This document shows positions 1 through 13,486 of a stretch of DNA of 64,000 bases, piece after piece. Within the stretch, counting starts at the first letter, position 1. Each line of letters starts with the position of its first letter. The notes below the pieces were generated by a model, which was given only the letters and a program-made list of their open reading frames with translations, did not search any database and was not told the DNA's origin. The translations under genes and the position numbers were made by a program. Origin of the DNA: Sitta carolinensis (Eukaryota; Chordata; Aves; Passeriformes; Sittidae); the NCBI GenBank assembly GCA_032173965.1, contig CM063290.1, forward strand, positions 10,565,501 through 10,629,500. The letters run 5' to 3'.

Positions 1-3000
1 ATGGTGCTGACTCTGGAGCATGGAAGACAGCTTAATTCTGTTTCAGTAGCATCATTTCATTTCAGGATCAAGCCCAGTAGTAGCCCAGAACTTTTAGGGT
101 AGTTACTGTCCTGCTCAAATAAAAAGCTGAGTTCATGGTGACCTTATGGCGAGACTGGGTTTGCTGGATTTTTTTCTGGGGACTGATTCATGAAATAGGC
201 CCAGAGGAAACAGGCCAGGAACACATGCTATTCATAATAATGTCTCCAGAGAATAGATAATTTCTTTTTCTCTTCCAAGGGTATTGTCAGGCTTGTGTAC
301 TTCAAAACAGGTCTGGCACTGACAGTACAGATAAGTTAATGAAAGTCTGCAGAGGGTTTGGGGTTTCTTTAATTTTTTCCCTTTAAAGTAAGGGTAATGA
401 TAAGTTTTAATGAAACCCTATTTTAAATTTGTATTATTTTAACAACCCTTACTTATAATTCTGAAGAACTTTGCCAGCTTGTTCCACATCTTGAAGAACA
501 GACAGTATCTTGAGTTGCTGTGTAGCAGCAGGAAGATGCACAAATCTTAAATTTCTGAAGAACCATGAGCTAGTTACTCATGCAGTGTCAGGAGAGTCAT
601 CTGTAATTCTTTTACTCTACAGAGTCCTGGGGAAACAGCTGGAGCATTGTGTACAATTTGCTGAGCACATTTCAGGGAAGATGTGGACAATGGGGAGATG
701 CCAAAGGAGAACAGGGAGAACAATTGTAGATCTTAAAAGCATAACCTCAGAACAAGGAGGGGGAAAAGCTGACTTAACTGTAATTAAAATAAAGTAAAAA
801 AAGAGTTTTCAAAAAATGTAGAAAAACTCATGCAGAGAGGGAGAAATACTCTGTTCTCCATAGCAATGAAGGTAGGTAAAAAGGTGAGGTTAGCCAAACA
901 TGTTAAAAATAACATACTCATGCTCTGTTCCCGGAAGTGACCAATATTTCCTTGGGACACTTTCTAATAACTGTCTAAGGCATAATTCAAGCTTTTTGAA
1001 TCATGGGAAACTTAACCACGCTTATCATTGCAAACATTAGGATTTAAAATAGAGGAAAATCTGTTTTAAGCTAAACTACCTCCTCTATTGACTTCAGCAT
1101 ATCTTGGACTGTTTGCAGATATCACAGAAAATAAACCAGGCAAAGATAGCCAAGGAGTTGAGGCCCAAGACCTCAGCTGAGATGGATGCTTTGAGATCAT
1201 GTAAGAGGAAGCAGAATGTTAGCTAAAATATAATTCTCATGATGTTTAGCCCACGTTAACCCAGAGGAAATGTTTTCCCAAAACCAGTGCTTATTAGACC
1301 ATGAAATATTTTACCCTCTGGGAGGTACTTAGAAGTGAATTGGACAAAGTGCTGGAAAATGTAGAGTTCTGTACAGTTTGGAGACAAGAAGTTCCACTCA
1401 GCTGGGGCACCTGAATGGGGATCAGTTTCTCATTTTGTCACTGTTTTATTGTGTCCTTGCATTTTTTTATTTTGAGATCTACAGTTGGGAAGAGCAGGAA
1501 GTGCTGAGATGACTCTGACTGGAGGGTCTGAAGTGTAGGATCTAATCCTATTCCTGCTTTCAGATATTCTCTGTGTACAATTTATCAGCAGTGATGTAAA
1601 GCAAAATAGAGATGCGTACATTCCTGTGTTTGAAAGTTAGTAGTTAAAGTTTATTACAAAACTATGGACCATAAATCAGTCTCAGGCACTCTGACAAAGT
1701 GCTGATATCTCAGCTAATTCCCTGCTGTTCTGCTTTCAGAAAGCAGTGTGACATCTGCACCAGCTGTATGGGGGTCATTTCCATCACTCACCTGTACAAG
1801 AGGCAGCAGTGAAGTTAGAGTGGTGTCTTTGCCTGCACATTGGTCTAACATAGGTCTCAAACTCTCCTTTGGCCCAGGAGGTAGCAATGCCTGTTCTTTT
1901 TCATTACCTATGGAGGTATCTTTTCAGGAATTTACCCAGAGCCCTGCTCTAAGAGTGTTTTTTCGGAGTGACATGCAGTCTGGAATGATCTGGCTTTGTT
2001 TATAATGATTTTCAGAGAACAGCTTAAATGTTTATTTGTTTTGCTTTGTTCCTTGTTATTCTGATGTAGAATACTCCACTCTGAAGCACACAGGATTGAT
2101 TTTTGTCATGGCTAACCAAGCCATACTACTTAGCATTCTCTTATCTTTCCAGACAGCAGGCCTGTAGGTTTGCTGTGATTTCTGAGTGTGCTCTTAAACA
2201 TGCTCAAGCTCTGAAGATGCAAACATCTTGATACACATGTCAAAAAAGATTGTTGTAATGTTCAAGATACTCCTGGGTCAGTCATGTACAATTAGAGGTC
2301 AGAATTTAGGCTCTTGTTGGGGTTGTCCTTTGCAAATGGCTGAGAGTAAAACGTAAATGGATCTGAAGGAAATCTGAAATGCAGAAAAGTTATCTAACTC
2401 AGTTTATTCTTGTGCTTCCAATTTGGGAAAGGCAAAGCCATGGAACTCACCAGAGCACCTTTTCTGTTGTTCTCTAGTTTTGTAGGTACTGTGCTCCTGA
2501 GTGTCCTATTTCTTTGCCTGGTTTGGCTATCTTGTTTTTTATCCTAGATTCTCCCAGCTTCATTAGAGTCTTGCTTGTGTCTTATCAGTCTGTACAGTCC
2601 TTCAACCTCTGGCTGTCTTTCTTACAAATCTGTGTAATGCAGAGATGGAAGCAGCTCCAGGAGGTTTTCTAGCTCAGCATGATGCCATACCAATATTAAC
2701 ATCTGAATGTGTGACCTTGTTATTTCAGTACATGTAAGGTAGGTATTTTTTGTCTGCCCAATGCACTGCTTGTTATTAACGAGGTGTGCTGTGTAAAACA
2801 GTACTATTAAATTTCTCCCAGCTGGAAGCCTTACTTTGATGTTAACTTACCCATTATAGGATTTGGGGAGAAGCCATGGCTTAGCATACAATTCTGGTAA
2901 CAAATGATTCTGTAGCTAGGCACTTATAAAGCCATTGTATCAACAGCTCAGGAGCAAAATTTTAAATTTGTATAGTAAGTACAAGGATCCTTCTTTGTGT

Positions 3001-6000
3001 CATGGTTTGTTTCTCGTGGGACTTCCTGGAAACCAAATAAAGTCTATTTCCAAAACCATCAGGGAGAAATTAATGAATCAACATAGTAAATAACTCGCTG
3101 CTTATTTCCTGAAACAAAGAGCACCTGTAACATCCAAGGGGTAGCTGCCTGGCAGGAGGCTGGTGCCACTTTTAGGCATATAGGAACTTTGGGACTGGGT
3201 AGAGAGCTAGGGACAAGTGGCTACACAGAACCAAGTGTGTGGTTTGGGCTATGAAACCTTTCTGTCAGGTGTTGGTGCCTCTTCAATGCCTCTTTCTGTT
3301 CCTTGATAATAAAGCCCATGTTTGTGTGGGATCTGACCTCAGGGGAGGTTAATGCTTTTGCTGAGGAAAGCCAAGTCAGACTCCTTTCAATCCTGTTTGC
3401 TGTTGCTTGCTGTTTCTATTTGTGTTGTCCTTTGGATGTGATGCCTGCAAGGTGGGAATTGCCTTAAGCTTGGTTTGTTTGGTGAGAGAAAGAAGGCCTG
3501 TTTGTTGGGCATGTTCTCTTCTGAACTTCAACTTTTGCCAACTTAGTGCCAGCCTCAGGCTAAAGACGCAGGTGTGAAGTGAGGTGATCTATAAAAAGAA
3601 AAACCACCCAAAAACCCCAAAACACATGGAGTGGGCTTGTGAATGGGGGAGAGGAGGAGGTTTGCTACTGATTCTGGGTTGTGTGGAAGGCAATGAGGGT
3701 CTGGACCCGTGTTTCAGCAAGCCAGGGTATCCTGAGGCCCTGTGTGTGCCTACTGAAAATGCTGCAGGACATAGCTGGAGAGCAGGGTCTCCCATGTAGG
3801 AGCCCTCTGGCTATGCCTGGGGTGAGAGAGATTGCTTTTCTCCTTGTCTTTAAGGATTTAGTCTGCCTAGAGCAGAACAAATAATGTGGGACCTGCCCCA
3901 CACCAGCCCTTGCTCCCTGAGTAGGCTGAGACTGCAGCTTTCTTGTTAAATGGGTTTAAGGTCCCCCTTGAAATCAATCTCATGTTTGAACTGTAGCCTT
4001 TGCATGTGCAAGGTATTGCTTCTCTGCAGTACCTCAAGGAGCACCTATGGACAGAGGCATCTTTAATGTTGATACTGCACAGACTGGTGCAAAAGAAGTA
4101 CTTTTCCTTTTTGGAGACTTTAGAGATAACAAGGATGAGTCTGTGTCAACTTTGTATTTGAGTGGGTTTGAGAAGAGTGTTATCTAAATGCCAATTTCTC
4201 TTTTGGAGAAGTGGAAGTTACTCAAGCAGCTGATGATTCAGCTTCTCTGGCCATAGGATGCAGATGAAAAATGTTGGCTTTCCAGATAATGAATGAGATT
4301 TTCCCATTTGAGATGTACTTTGCAAAATGTGGGGTGTTAAAATGATGATATGAAGGTCATTGAGTAAACTCATATTAGGCTTTGACGCTTCAAAAGATGA
4401 CATGGCCACATAGTAATCTTCAGTCTGAAGGCCCAGAAGAACATAGTGAGGTGATGAGGCTTCTGCTCATGTGTCATTGAATAGCAAAAAGGATGAGTAG
4501 AGGACTTAATAGAAAAAGGTTTTTAATATACAATGATAGAAAAGCTCTGGGGACAAGGAAATACAGATAAGGTGCTGACAAATCTTCTAGTGATGCCTTG
4601 GGAGTATTATGACAGACTTTAAAATGTTTGGGTGATGGGAGCTGAATTATAGACTGGGGAAGTTGCTTTTACTTTTTAGTGGGACATAGATTCCCTGCAG
4701 CAAGGTCTTTGCTCCACTCGTGTGCAATAATGACTTTCCCTTTGAAGACTTGTGTTTAATGGCAATCTTCAACAAATGCTGAAGCAGAAACAGCTCCTGA
4801 ACAGAAATTTTGGGTGAGGTGCCAGAGGAATGAGCAGAGTTAATTCCAGTGAGTCCCTTCCCAATGCTGTGGCATGTAGTTGGGCTCAGTGGTGAATTCT
4901 CACCACAAATCAAGAAATACTTTGCAAGATGTCCTACAGAGCTGTTCCTTGAGTGACCTTGCTGTGCTAAGGCATTGCTACCCACTGATGCCAAAGCATG
5001 AGTGGGGTTTAGTGGATGGGAGAGGGAGGTAATGTGGAAAAGGGATGTTTGCCCATTGGACCACTCTTGGTCATGGAACGCTGCTGTTGGGCAATTGCCA
5101 AGGTGACATGGGAAAATATTTTGCTGATCGTTTAAGCAGATGAATTATTGCTGTGTCTTCCCAAAATGGTGTTTTGTTTTTGCACTTTTTTTCTTGAATA
5201 AAACTGTCCTTGTTTGCTACCAGGTTCTGCATGGACATGTGGAGAAGCACTTCCTGGCTAGTGTTGCCAGAGATGCAGCTATCTGGAGGAGCAGGCAGGT
5301 ATCTGGGGATGGTGATCATGGTGCTCTGCATTTGTAAAAGGGAAATTATGTGAATCCATATGCTATAGATGCTGACAACTCCTGACAAAGGTCTTAAAAA
5401 ACACTAGCAGTCTTCCTGAAGGCAAGAATTCATTCTGTTTGGTCTGCCAGCTATACTGGCTACCTCCAAAGTTATGCATGTTTTCCCTTGTAAATATTTT
5501 CAGTGGGCTGTTTTCCCAGGACCATTTTGCTTACCATCTTCTCCATCCTCCCCGTCTGCAGAGTAATGTTTTAGACCAAGAGAAGGGGAGAGGATGTTTG
5601 TAGCAATCGCTTTATAAACATGCCCCGTATGGTTGTTTTGGAAGATTCACAGTTCTTGCTGTCACTTGTAGAGTGACTTAGCTCCCCAGAAGTGTTCCTG
5701 GTTTTGTTCCCAGGAACAGGACAGTCTTGTCTTTCACACAGTTCCCCTGCTCAGTTGAAGAGAGAGGAAATAGAAGTTGGAGCAAGGCTTCACTGTGATC
5801 ATGACTCCTTGCTTCCTCATCCTGGCTCAACACAGAGCTGCCTGGAGGCTGCTCTGCTTTCAGACTGCTGGCAAAATTCCACTCCTGCCACTCTTCATCC
5901 TTGCCCTGGCTTGCCCTTTCTGGTAGGATAATGCTGGGAATCCCCTGCTACATGTGCATCTGTGGGGGTGACACAAGCACAGCTTTGTGTTCAATGTGCC

Positions 6001-6442
6001 ATTTAGAAGCTGTTTTCTAATTGCTGATGATCAGAGCAACATCTGTCTCCTTGTTTACAAGGATGCAATTGTAAGAAGATCAGAAAATCTGGGTTTCTGA
6101 GGCTGCTGTTTATTCTAAATACTGAAATGGATTCCTGCACCAGCAGAAAGAATCTCATATATAGATAGACCTTCTAATCTGTTCTGCATTAGCAAATGAT
6201 GGAGGCAGTCCAAGCAGCAATAATGAAAGTTTGTCTGATGGAAAGCTGTCAAGATCCTTTTAGCTACATCTTGTTGATTTAAGTTGGGCTGAGTGTTGTC
6301 CTGCTGAGCTTTTAGGCACAGAGGTTTGACCTGGGTGGGCACTGCAGATCCCTGTGCACACCGTTACCAGCCCTGCCTGGGATAGTTCACAGGTGTGCTG
6401 GGCTGGGCTGTTCCAGTGCTGCCTCCTTCCTTGTGCTGAAGA
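1..6442. other. non-coding stretch, no gene recognised
   Basis: This is moderately AT-rich, CpG-poor single-copy sequence. The reading frames are short (the longest is about 115 codons, on the minus strand at 4647-4994), lie in all frames and resemble no protein family that I recognise. No recent transposon tail, satellite or microsatellite is visible. The ATG at position 1 is just where the window starts and opens no long frame. Intron or intergenic DNA is the simplest reading, and the sequence does not separate the two. Confidence 0.6.
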
Positions 6443-6452
6443 CCATAAAAGG
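6443..6452. promoter_or_regulatory. CArG-box match (SRF-type site)
   Basis: The sequence CCATAAAAGG fits the serum response factor consensus CC(A/T)6GG exactly. SRF binds such boxes as a dimer near muscle and immediate-early genes. The same bases could be read as a weak TATA element. A single 10-bp match in 64 kb can easily arise by chance, so occupancy is unproven. Confidence 0.25.
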
Positions 6453-7914
6453 CGGTATCTCCATCACCAGTCCTAAATGTTGTCTCTAGTACTGAGGGGA
6501 GAGCCACTAGCTTTGAGCACATACTCAGACTTGATGAAGTAAGTGCCTGTAGTGCAGCTGTGCCTGAGAACTTCTTGATTCATGTGTGGACACCTGGGTT
6601 TGGGGTCTCTGACTGAGGCTGCTTTCCTGTCACCTGCCTATGTCTGGGAACAATCCCTGTCTTCTGTAGATCTTTCTCAAAGTGGCACCTACTGTTTCCC
6701 ATTTCTTGTGGGAATCCTCATCCTGGCACTGTTTGCCTGGGTTTTTATCCTATTTTTTTCATCTCCATAGCTCCATGGTCTTTCCATTGTACAGATGGAT
6801 AAGGGTTACAGGGCTGAGCTTCCTTGTGGAGCAGAGGAAGGGGCAAAATTTTAAGGCCTCTGGTCTCTTAGTGGGCCTGGGCAGAGTTCAGTTGCGTTGC
6901 ATCAGTGGGCTATCTGGGCCCACATGGCTGTTTTGGTGGGCTTAGAGTTCTTTACGTGACTTCCCCTACTTTCAGCATTATTTTCTATTACAGCACCTTT
7001 ACTACTGCTTTTGTTTCGTCTGTTGCTTTCTGGTGTGTGGGAACAGTGCCCAGCTCTTCAGGAGCTCTGTCCCACACCCAGCAGATAAAAAGGAGGAGTT
7101 TGTGGACAGTGATGTCCCCAGGACTCGAGCAGTCAATGCATGGATGTCCAGTCTTCCCCTGAGGAAGCAGGTAAACATGTCTGGGTAACCTTGTGATAAC
7201 TACAGAACAAATGGTCTGTAAATCAAAAAAGAGCTGGAGCCTTTTCCTGCAGAAGGACAACTTGGTGATATAATGTGGAGGACAGCAAGCAGATGTGGCT
7301 TGTCCAGATGTTTTACTGTCTTTCCAAGTAAATGTATGTGCTTAGGGTGTTGATGACAAAAAAAAAAAAATCCCTGTTTTCTATCAGTGGAATAACTTAG
7401 GTCTGTGTCAGCTCTTCAGGAAGTATTGTGTCAGTGGGAGTGTGGAGTCTCCTGATTTCTTTTAACTCTTTGACCTTACTTAAATTTCCTGAGTTCTCAT
7501 CAAACAAAGATTAATTGAATGCCTTTACACATTCAGTGGAAGCTCATGCTGCAGTGACCTTACTGATTGCCACTGACAAGAGAAGGAAGAATTTTACTTT
7601 TGAGCTTTTACAGACACAGCTTTTTATCACCATGTTGGAAACAGATCTTGTCCCATGGGGAAGGAACACATTGGTGTGCAGAAGGAGGTGCTATTGTTTT
7701 CAGCTCTTTTGGAGGTTTCATTAGCAAATAGATACTTGGAAAAAACTTGCAAATTAGCTGTCAGTTGATAGTAGATGAAGCAACATGGTTGCTCGTGTCT
7801 TTAACTGTGTTTGTTTTCAATGCAAAGGCTGTACTGTAGTTTGAAGTGTCTTCTCTGTGGCCTGATTTCTTCAAGAGAAGGGAAGTATTGGCTAAAGAGA
7901 AGGTGAAGTATTTG
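6453..7914. other. non-coding stretch, short A-run
   Basis: No gene is recognised. A run of 13 A lies at 7358-7370 with no identifiable retroposon on its 5' side. The rest is unremarkable, with only short frames in all phases. Confidence 0.5.
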
Positions 7915-8045
7915 GATTAGAAGTTAGGCTGGAGCTCAGGAGATTTTAGCTGTGTTTTTGGGTAGACTATCAATGACACATGACTGCAGGCAAGCCATGA
8001 AACATGTCTATGACCTTGTCTTTGTTATTAACTTGAATCTTAAGC
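7915..8045 (+). repeat. possible MIR-like SINE fragment
   Basis: The order of words resembles the tRNA-derived 5' half and core of MIR/CORE-SINEs. A 'ggctggagctcaggag' block is followed by an 'atgactgcaggcaag' block and a 'ctatgaccttgtctttgtta' block, matching the family's order of 'gggagtcaggac', 'tgtgaccttgggcaag' and 'ctgtgcctcagttt'. Divergence is high and the 3' tail is not clear. It would be a dead, ancient insertion. The alternative is chance resemblance. Confidence 0.35.
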
Positions 8046-8473
8046 TCCTTTGAACATTGCTGACTATTTTCAGAGTGTAGTGCAGTGAATTTGCTTTCTG
8101 GGCCAAAATTTGGACACTGCTGTTCTGCAAGCAGTAGTTCAAGCTCATCTGTTTCAACTCTGTCATTAGCCTGCAGAAATCCATAGCCTCTGCTGGAGCT
8201 TCCTTTTTACCTGGCTGCATGTTTGGGATGACTGTGCACCTAGACATGAGCAGAGGAGCTGAGAGACTGCATCCCATTATTTTTTAAGTATTTGTGCACT
8301 TTCTTTTAATGTGCATTGCCAGTGCTGGCTGCCCTTTGCCAGTGTCATAAGCAAAGCAGCCGTTGCTCATCTAGGTAATGTGTTGTGTCCCTACAAAGTC
8401 ATTGGCACAGGTTTCCCTGGCACTTACTGGGTTTTCCCTCAGTGCCAGATTCCCAGTGTCACCTCGATGGATT
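8046..8473. other. non-coding stretch
   Basis: Nothing recognisable apart from short open frames. The sequence becomes slightly richer in CpG at its right end, next to the duplicated decamer at 8474-8496. Confidence 0.5.
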
Positions 8474-8496
8474 GCGGTAACGCCCAGCGGTAACGC
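8474..8496. repeat. perfect direct repeat of a CpG-bearing decamer
   Basis: The decamer GCGGTAACGC occurs twice (8474-8483 and 8487-8496), separated by CCA, giving a 13-bp period. Each copy carries two CpGs although the surrounding kilobases have few. It may be a small local duplication or a paired protein-binding site. I recognise no named factor motif. Confidence 0.8.
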
Positions 8497-10152
8497 TCTC
8501 CACAGTGCTGATCCTCTCCTGAGGCAGAGTCCTCTGGGCCATGTCCTTACAGGTCTTTATCGCTCGTCCCCAGAGTCTTGTGACACCACCATCACTTACA
8601 CTTCATTGCTTTAAAACGTTCCTCCTGCCTTACCTTGCTCTGCCGTCCCCGCCCAGGCTGTAAGCCTTTGGGGAAAGGGCTCAGCTCACAGCTTGTCACT
8701 TGATGGGGAGTAGCCCCTGAACTTTTGCTTGCAGAACAGCTTTGATTATATTAGGCAGGTCTAATTATAGGGCAGCTAAGGTCTCCAGTGCAACCTCTAA
8801 GCACAATAGTAATATACATAGTAATTTGGGTAGCTGAGTATGTTCTGAGACCTCATAATAACCAGAGCTGGAGCAGTTCATATTTTGTCTTTTCCCTGAG
8901 TGTATATTTTGATGGCTGCAGTGTGCTTGTACCATTAAAATAGTTTCTATTATGTGATTTCCTATTTGGAGAAGTGATTACAGATGCAATCCCATATAAC
9001 ACTAGGTTATGCTCTCCTGAACCTATTGTAGTTATCCTGTTATGGGCCCAAGAGTGCTAAAATTTGTTTCCATATATTTTTGCTTTCCTTGGTAAAAAGC
9101 AACATAAATTCCTGGCAATCTGATGTTTGACTCTGTGCACTAAAAACCCAGCGTTAGCCCACTGGCTTCTGCACTTAACAATACTGTTTCTGGAGTAACA
9201 CGCAGTACAACAATCCAAACTTGCAGCAGCCCAGCACTGAGTGTGCAACCACTGCTGGATCCTTGAAGGAGCCTCAAAGATGCGATAGCACTGGGAAAAA
9301 TAACAGTCAGGGCACAGAATTAGAGCTGGTCTCATGGGAATCACTTCTACATTGTCTCCACTATCTGTGGGTGGTCATAAAGGATCAAGAAGTTATGCTG
9401 ATAGAGAAAATAAAATCTCTTTTATGCATGCTAAGGAAGGGACATCAAAGTTCAGTTTTGTCATTCCAGGTGAGTTAAAGAGGAGACCCTCAAACTGTTC
9501 TCTAGGTAAGGCCATGACAGCTGTGTGCTGCTCATGCCTACAGGACACTTGCTAAAACTACCTCCTTTTGACCTTCTTCTCTGTATTTTAGCTTCTTTTA
9601 TTCTAGATGTGTCTGAAGTGCTTTCTAAGTGCTGGATATACAGTCACATTCACTTCTGGCTGGAATTGCAATCCTGAATGGTGTTTACTTGTGAGGGATG
9701 AAGGAGGACAGCCTCTCTGGTTACTGCTGAGAGTTGAATCTAGGTGTGCAGGCTCTGATAACCCAAGCTGGAAGCTGGCCAAGGACGCTAAGGTGAATTG
9801 CTTTTGGGTGAGGTGGTGTAATATCTCTAATGACCAAAGGGACCTTGTTTCCCTTAAGCTGCTATCATCATGGGGAATTTTACACTGTTAGGTTTGCAAG
9901 GAGAGGCAGAGGGATAGCACCATTTTAATAAGCAAAGGCTCTGGGGGAGTAGAAAGGAGGCAGTTTTCTCAAAACCTTGACACGTAGCACACTTGCTCTC
10001 CTTCAGCTATCACGTGCCAGCAATACAGATGCTCCCTGCTGGCATCCCCCCTTCCATCAGTGTCAGCTGGCCTTACTAAGTAAGGCTCGTTTCAGCCCTG
10101 TAACTGCCTTTTTCCACAGCTTCACTCCAGGTGACCCCTGGGCCGTGCCCTG
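8497..10152. other. non-coding stretch
   Basis: No gene or mobile element is recognised. Frames of up to about 95 codons occur on both strands (for example 9057-9344 minus and 9607-9891 plus) and overlap one another without any recognisable domain. Confidence 0.5.
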
Positions 10153-10186
10153 CTCCAGCACCGGGAGCGCTCCAGCACCGGCAGCG
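10153..10186 (+). repeat. 17-bp tandem duplication, GC-rich
   Basis: Two adjacent 17-bp units occupy 10153-10169 and 10170-10186 and differ at one base (CTCCAGCACCGGGAGCG versus CTCCAGCACCGGCAGCG). They sit in a short GC-rich, CpG-containing patch of about 60 bp inside AT-richer DNA. Such two-unit tandems usually arise by slippage. No function is apparent. Confidence 0.85.
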
Positions 10187-11087
10187 GGGGATGGCTACTG
10201 ATCAGTCTGCACTGAACGCATTTCAAACAATTCACTTCCCATTAGCACTTATGCTCTGCCTAGCTCCATGCTGACTCTCCAGCTCAGGCAGGAGCATTGG
10301 ATTTTGGGAGCAGTGATGGCCTTCCTTGACCTCCCTGGCTGTACTCTGGACAAGCAGGGCCTGTCCAAGTCTGGCCAAGTTTATTGCTACTTTGCTCAAA
10401 AACTTTCTGAATTGGAATTGGGTTTTGCCTTAGATTTGCACTTCACTGCATTGCGTGCAGCACGGGTCTGTCCTTAGAAGAGGAGGATCTGCTTCCACCT
10501 AAAAGAATCCTTTAACAAAAATAGAATAGGGCATAATTTGCAGGAAAGAGAAAACCTTATTCCAGAAGCTAAAGGCAGTATCACAGAAAACATGAAGTGG
10601 AGAATAAGAGCAGGCAACAAAAACTTCAGATACTGTTCATAGGTAAAGCAAAATTATTTTTGGCTCTTGTCATGTATTTGGAGCAGAACTCCCTTTCTGT
10701 CTATGCGAAACAGAATGCCATGAGGTTTTAAGTTCTCCATGTGACCAGATGGGGTTTGCCACAACAATAGGGTTTCTGCTTGGTTTTGGGAAGGGCAGCA
10801 GTTTTGCTGGCATTACAAAAGGTTATGTGTGATAAAATAAGGAACCTTCTTTCTCCAGCACATCTGATTTATGAAACTGCTGGAAATCAAAACTTCTTTG
10901 CCATTTATATAATTTTTTTATTCTTCCAAACTGTACTGGACGTTCTTCACATATTAATTTGTGGATTACAGAATGTTCTAGGCAAAACATCAGTGGGACA
11001 GTAAAATGTTAATACAAGAGTTCAGCTGACATAAAATGAAACCACAGTGTTCTTCTATCCTGCTTAATAATGACTCAAGTGAAATGG
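10187..11087. other. non-coding stretch
   Basis: Single-copy sequence leading up to a SINE. Nothing recognised. A 74-codon frame at 10780-11004 has no recognisable domain. Confidence 0.5.
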
Positions 11088-11300
11088 GGACAGTTGTGTG
11101 GTCTAGAGGCTACTGAGGGGTGTGGTCCTCTGGATTCCTGGAGCTGTTACCCAGCTCTTCTTTCCCATGCTGAGTGACCTTAAACAAGTTTACCCCTTGT
11201 AAATTGAAGCCTGATGTCTGGCTAGGAAGACTTATTAGGAAACTTAATTTTTGGGAGAGCATTTTGGGAACTTGAGATGACAGGTGCTAAATAAAGACAC
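11088..11300 (+). repeat. MIR-like CORE-SINE, near full length
   Basis: The order of blocks follows tRNA-derived MIR/CORE-SINEs over about 210 bp. A tRNA-like head 'gtgtggtctagaggctactgag' region comes first, then 'cctggagctgttacccagctct', then 'gctgagtgaccttaaacaagttta'. It ends with 'gagagcattttgggaacttg' and 'gacaggtgctaaataaag', which match the family tail (AGCGCTTTGAGATCCTTGG, then AAAGGTGCTATATAAG). The match at both head and tail in the right spacing is what makes the call. The element is old and heavily mutated, with no intact promoter boxes. The exact subfamily cannot be named by eye. Confidence 0.7.
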
Positions 11301-13486
11301 TTCTCTCTATTAAGTAGCTCTAAGAAAACACACTCAGATTCCAATTTTGTGACATTGGTACTTTGGGAACTAATCTTTTGGCTTTTTATGAATTGAACAC
11401 TTTATCTGGATGACAAACGTGAATACTCCTGACCATTTTGCTGGAATGACTGTTCAAATTGTCAGCACTTTGGTTTAATAGCATCAAAAGAACAATGGTT
11501 TAATTTCCACGTCAGCAAATTATTCTGGTTTTAAACAGAACTGTGTGGCAGTGGTCACAAGACCAGCAAAAAGTGCCCCAGAGCCAGGAAGTTAAATTGA
11601 TTGTAAATGGCAGTAAAGCAGATGGGCTGAGCTTTGCATTCTGAGCCGAGTGTAAGGTATCAATGGGGAAAAGCAAAGCAAAGAGTAGGAAAAAGTGTTG
11701 CAGAAAATGAAGACTGGACATGCAAGAGAAAAGGGTTGTCATGCAGAATACCACTGTTAGAGCACTTAGGCTAATTCTATGGAGATGTATCTCTTGGAAG
11801 GTGGCAGCAAACATCCTTATGCCTGAAAGATTGGGTGTAATGTGAGTTTCTAAAATGCTGAGATGCTGTGATAGTAGAGATCATACTGGTAGAAAGAAGG
11901 AACAAGCTGTGGAGTGGATTCCTGGCTGAAGGATTTTCACACAAATTTCATCATAATTAATTTGTTTCTCTAATATAAATCTTTAAGCAAAGGAAACTTT
12001 TTACTCATCACTATTTTTCCTCTTCCAATCCCCACCACTGAGGGAGCTGAGGTCTGAATGGGTGATCAGAACTTCCCCAGCAATGTGACAGAGAGGGTAT
12101 GACTGCTTCTAAACAGTGAAGTGTGAGCTGAAGTCTTTGGGAAGAAAGTCTGCATGCTCAGTGTTTATACCAGAGTTTTGCCATTGGATTTTGCTGGAAG
12201 TGGATCAAGCTGCTACTTTGAATGTACCCACGATCAATTAATTTCAAGCTGTGTCCTCATCTATAGCCAGAACAAATCAAGACTTTTTTTGATCCTCCCC
12301 CAAATGCACAAATGACATCATATTGTTGGGTAAATGTTGCTTTCTTGTCCAGCCAGCAGTTTGTCCTGGATTGCAGTTTGGTTGCAGTTCTCTGCACAGT
12401 GTGTATTGTACTGTGCGTGACACCTGGAGAGTATGCTTTGTATTTGCTACATATTTACGTAGCAGAGAAGGAAGGATTTCTGATCTGTGTGTGCTAGATA
12501 GACAAAGGCAGGCTTGTGGTTAATTTAGATCTTGAACCCTCATTGCATTGAAAACTGTTTTTTTGCAGGCACTTTATTCCCAGCATTAAGATTTAGGCAC
12601 TACTTCCTTGCAAGGAACCATTTACAAACTAAGGTTTGTTCTGAGCTCTTGCATAGCAGGACAATCAGCCTGTATAAACCTCTTGGTTGTGAGAAGAAGC
12701 TGGTGTGGATCAGAAAGTTCAAGTCCCACTGGAATATTGGGCAAATGAGTGTTGTGATCCAGTGCCCACTAATGAGGTCCTTGTGCCTAATATGACAATG
12801 TATCTTTTCCAGAGGTGAGGGTTTATTTGTGCTCATTTCTCTTTAAAATCTATGTCATAAACAGGGTCCCGCTTTCTTGCTACTCCAATGAAAATAGAAG
12901 TTAGCTTTTTAAAAGAATTTTTGGAGTTCTAGTCCTTTGAAGAAAAACATCAAGAGGTCAGGTTTTGGGAAGGGCACTTCCCAATATGTTAGAACTCCCA
13001 GAAGATGGGACAAAAATGAAATAATTGACCCAAAGTCTTATGATTTGAAGCAGCCATGACTTCTTATATGTTGATCCAGTTTATTTCATGGAGAAACTGC
13101 TACAGCCCAGCTGTGTCCTGATCTTTACTCTACCCAAGCTGGAGAATTAGTAAGGAGCAGGGCTGGGTTTAGCACATCACAGTAAGAATAGTCATGAGAT
13201 GTAGATCTGTGACTGATTATCATGGTCTAACGTGGAACCAGTGAGAAAAGCAGAGTGCAGAGGAGGTATGGGTAGGTGTGTGAGCCTGATTGGTTCTGGA
13301 ACAGCTTCTCTCTGCTGTAGGAATCCAGCAGCAAGTTCAGCCAGAGCAACTGGGCAAGTAATCCCCTTGATAGCAGGGCTTTGGTGCATTTTTGGTATGA
13401 GCCATAACCCAGTGGATGGAAAGACTCCCTGGGTAAGGAATGTCTGCTGGGCCTGATGCACTGAAGGTGCTAAGGACAAAGAAACC
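11301..13486. other. non-coding stretch
   Basis: AT-rich single-copy sequence. Frames of 60-100 codons are present on both strands (for example 11512-11814 minus and 13192-13479 minus). None shows a recognisable domain or a paired splice-site structure that I would trust. Confidence 0.5.
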
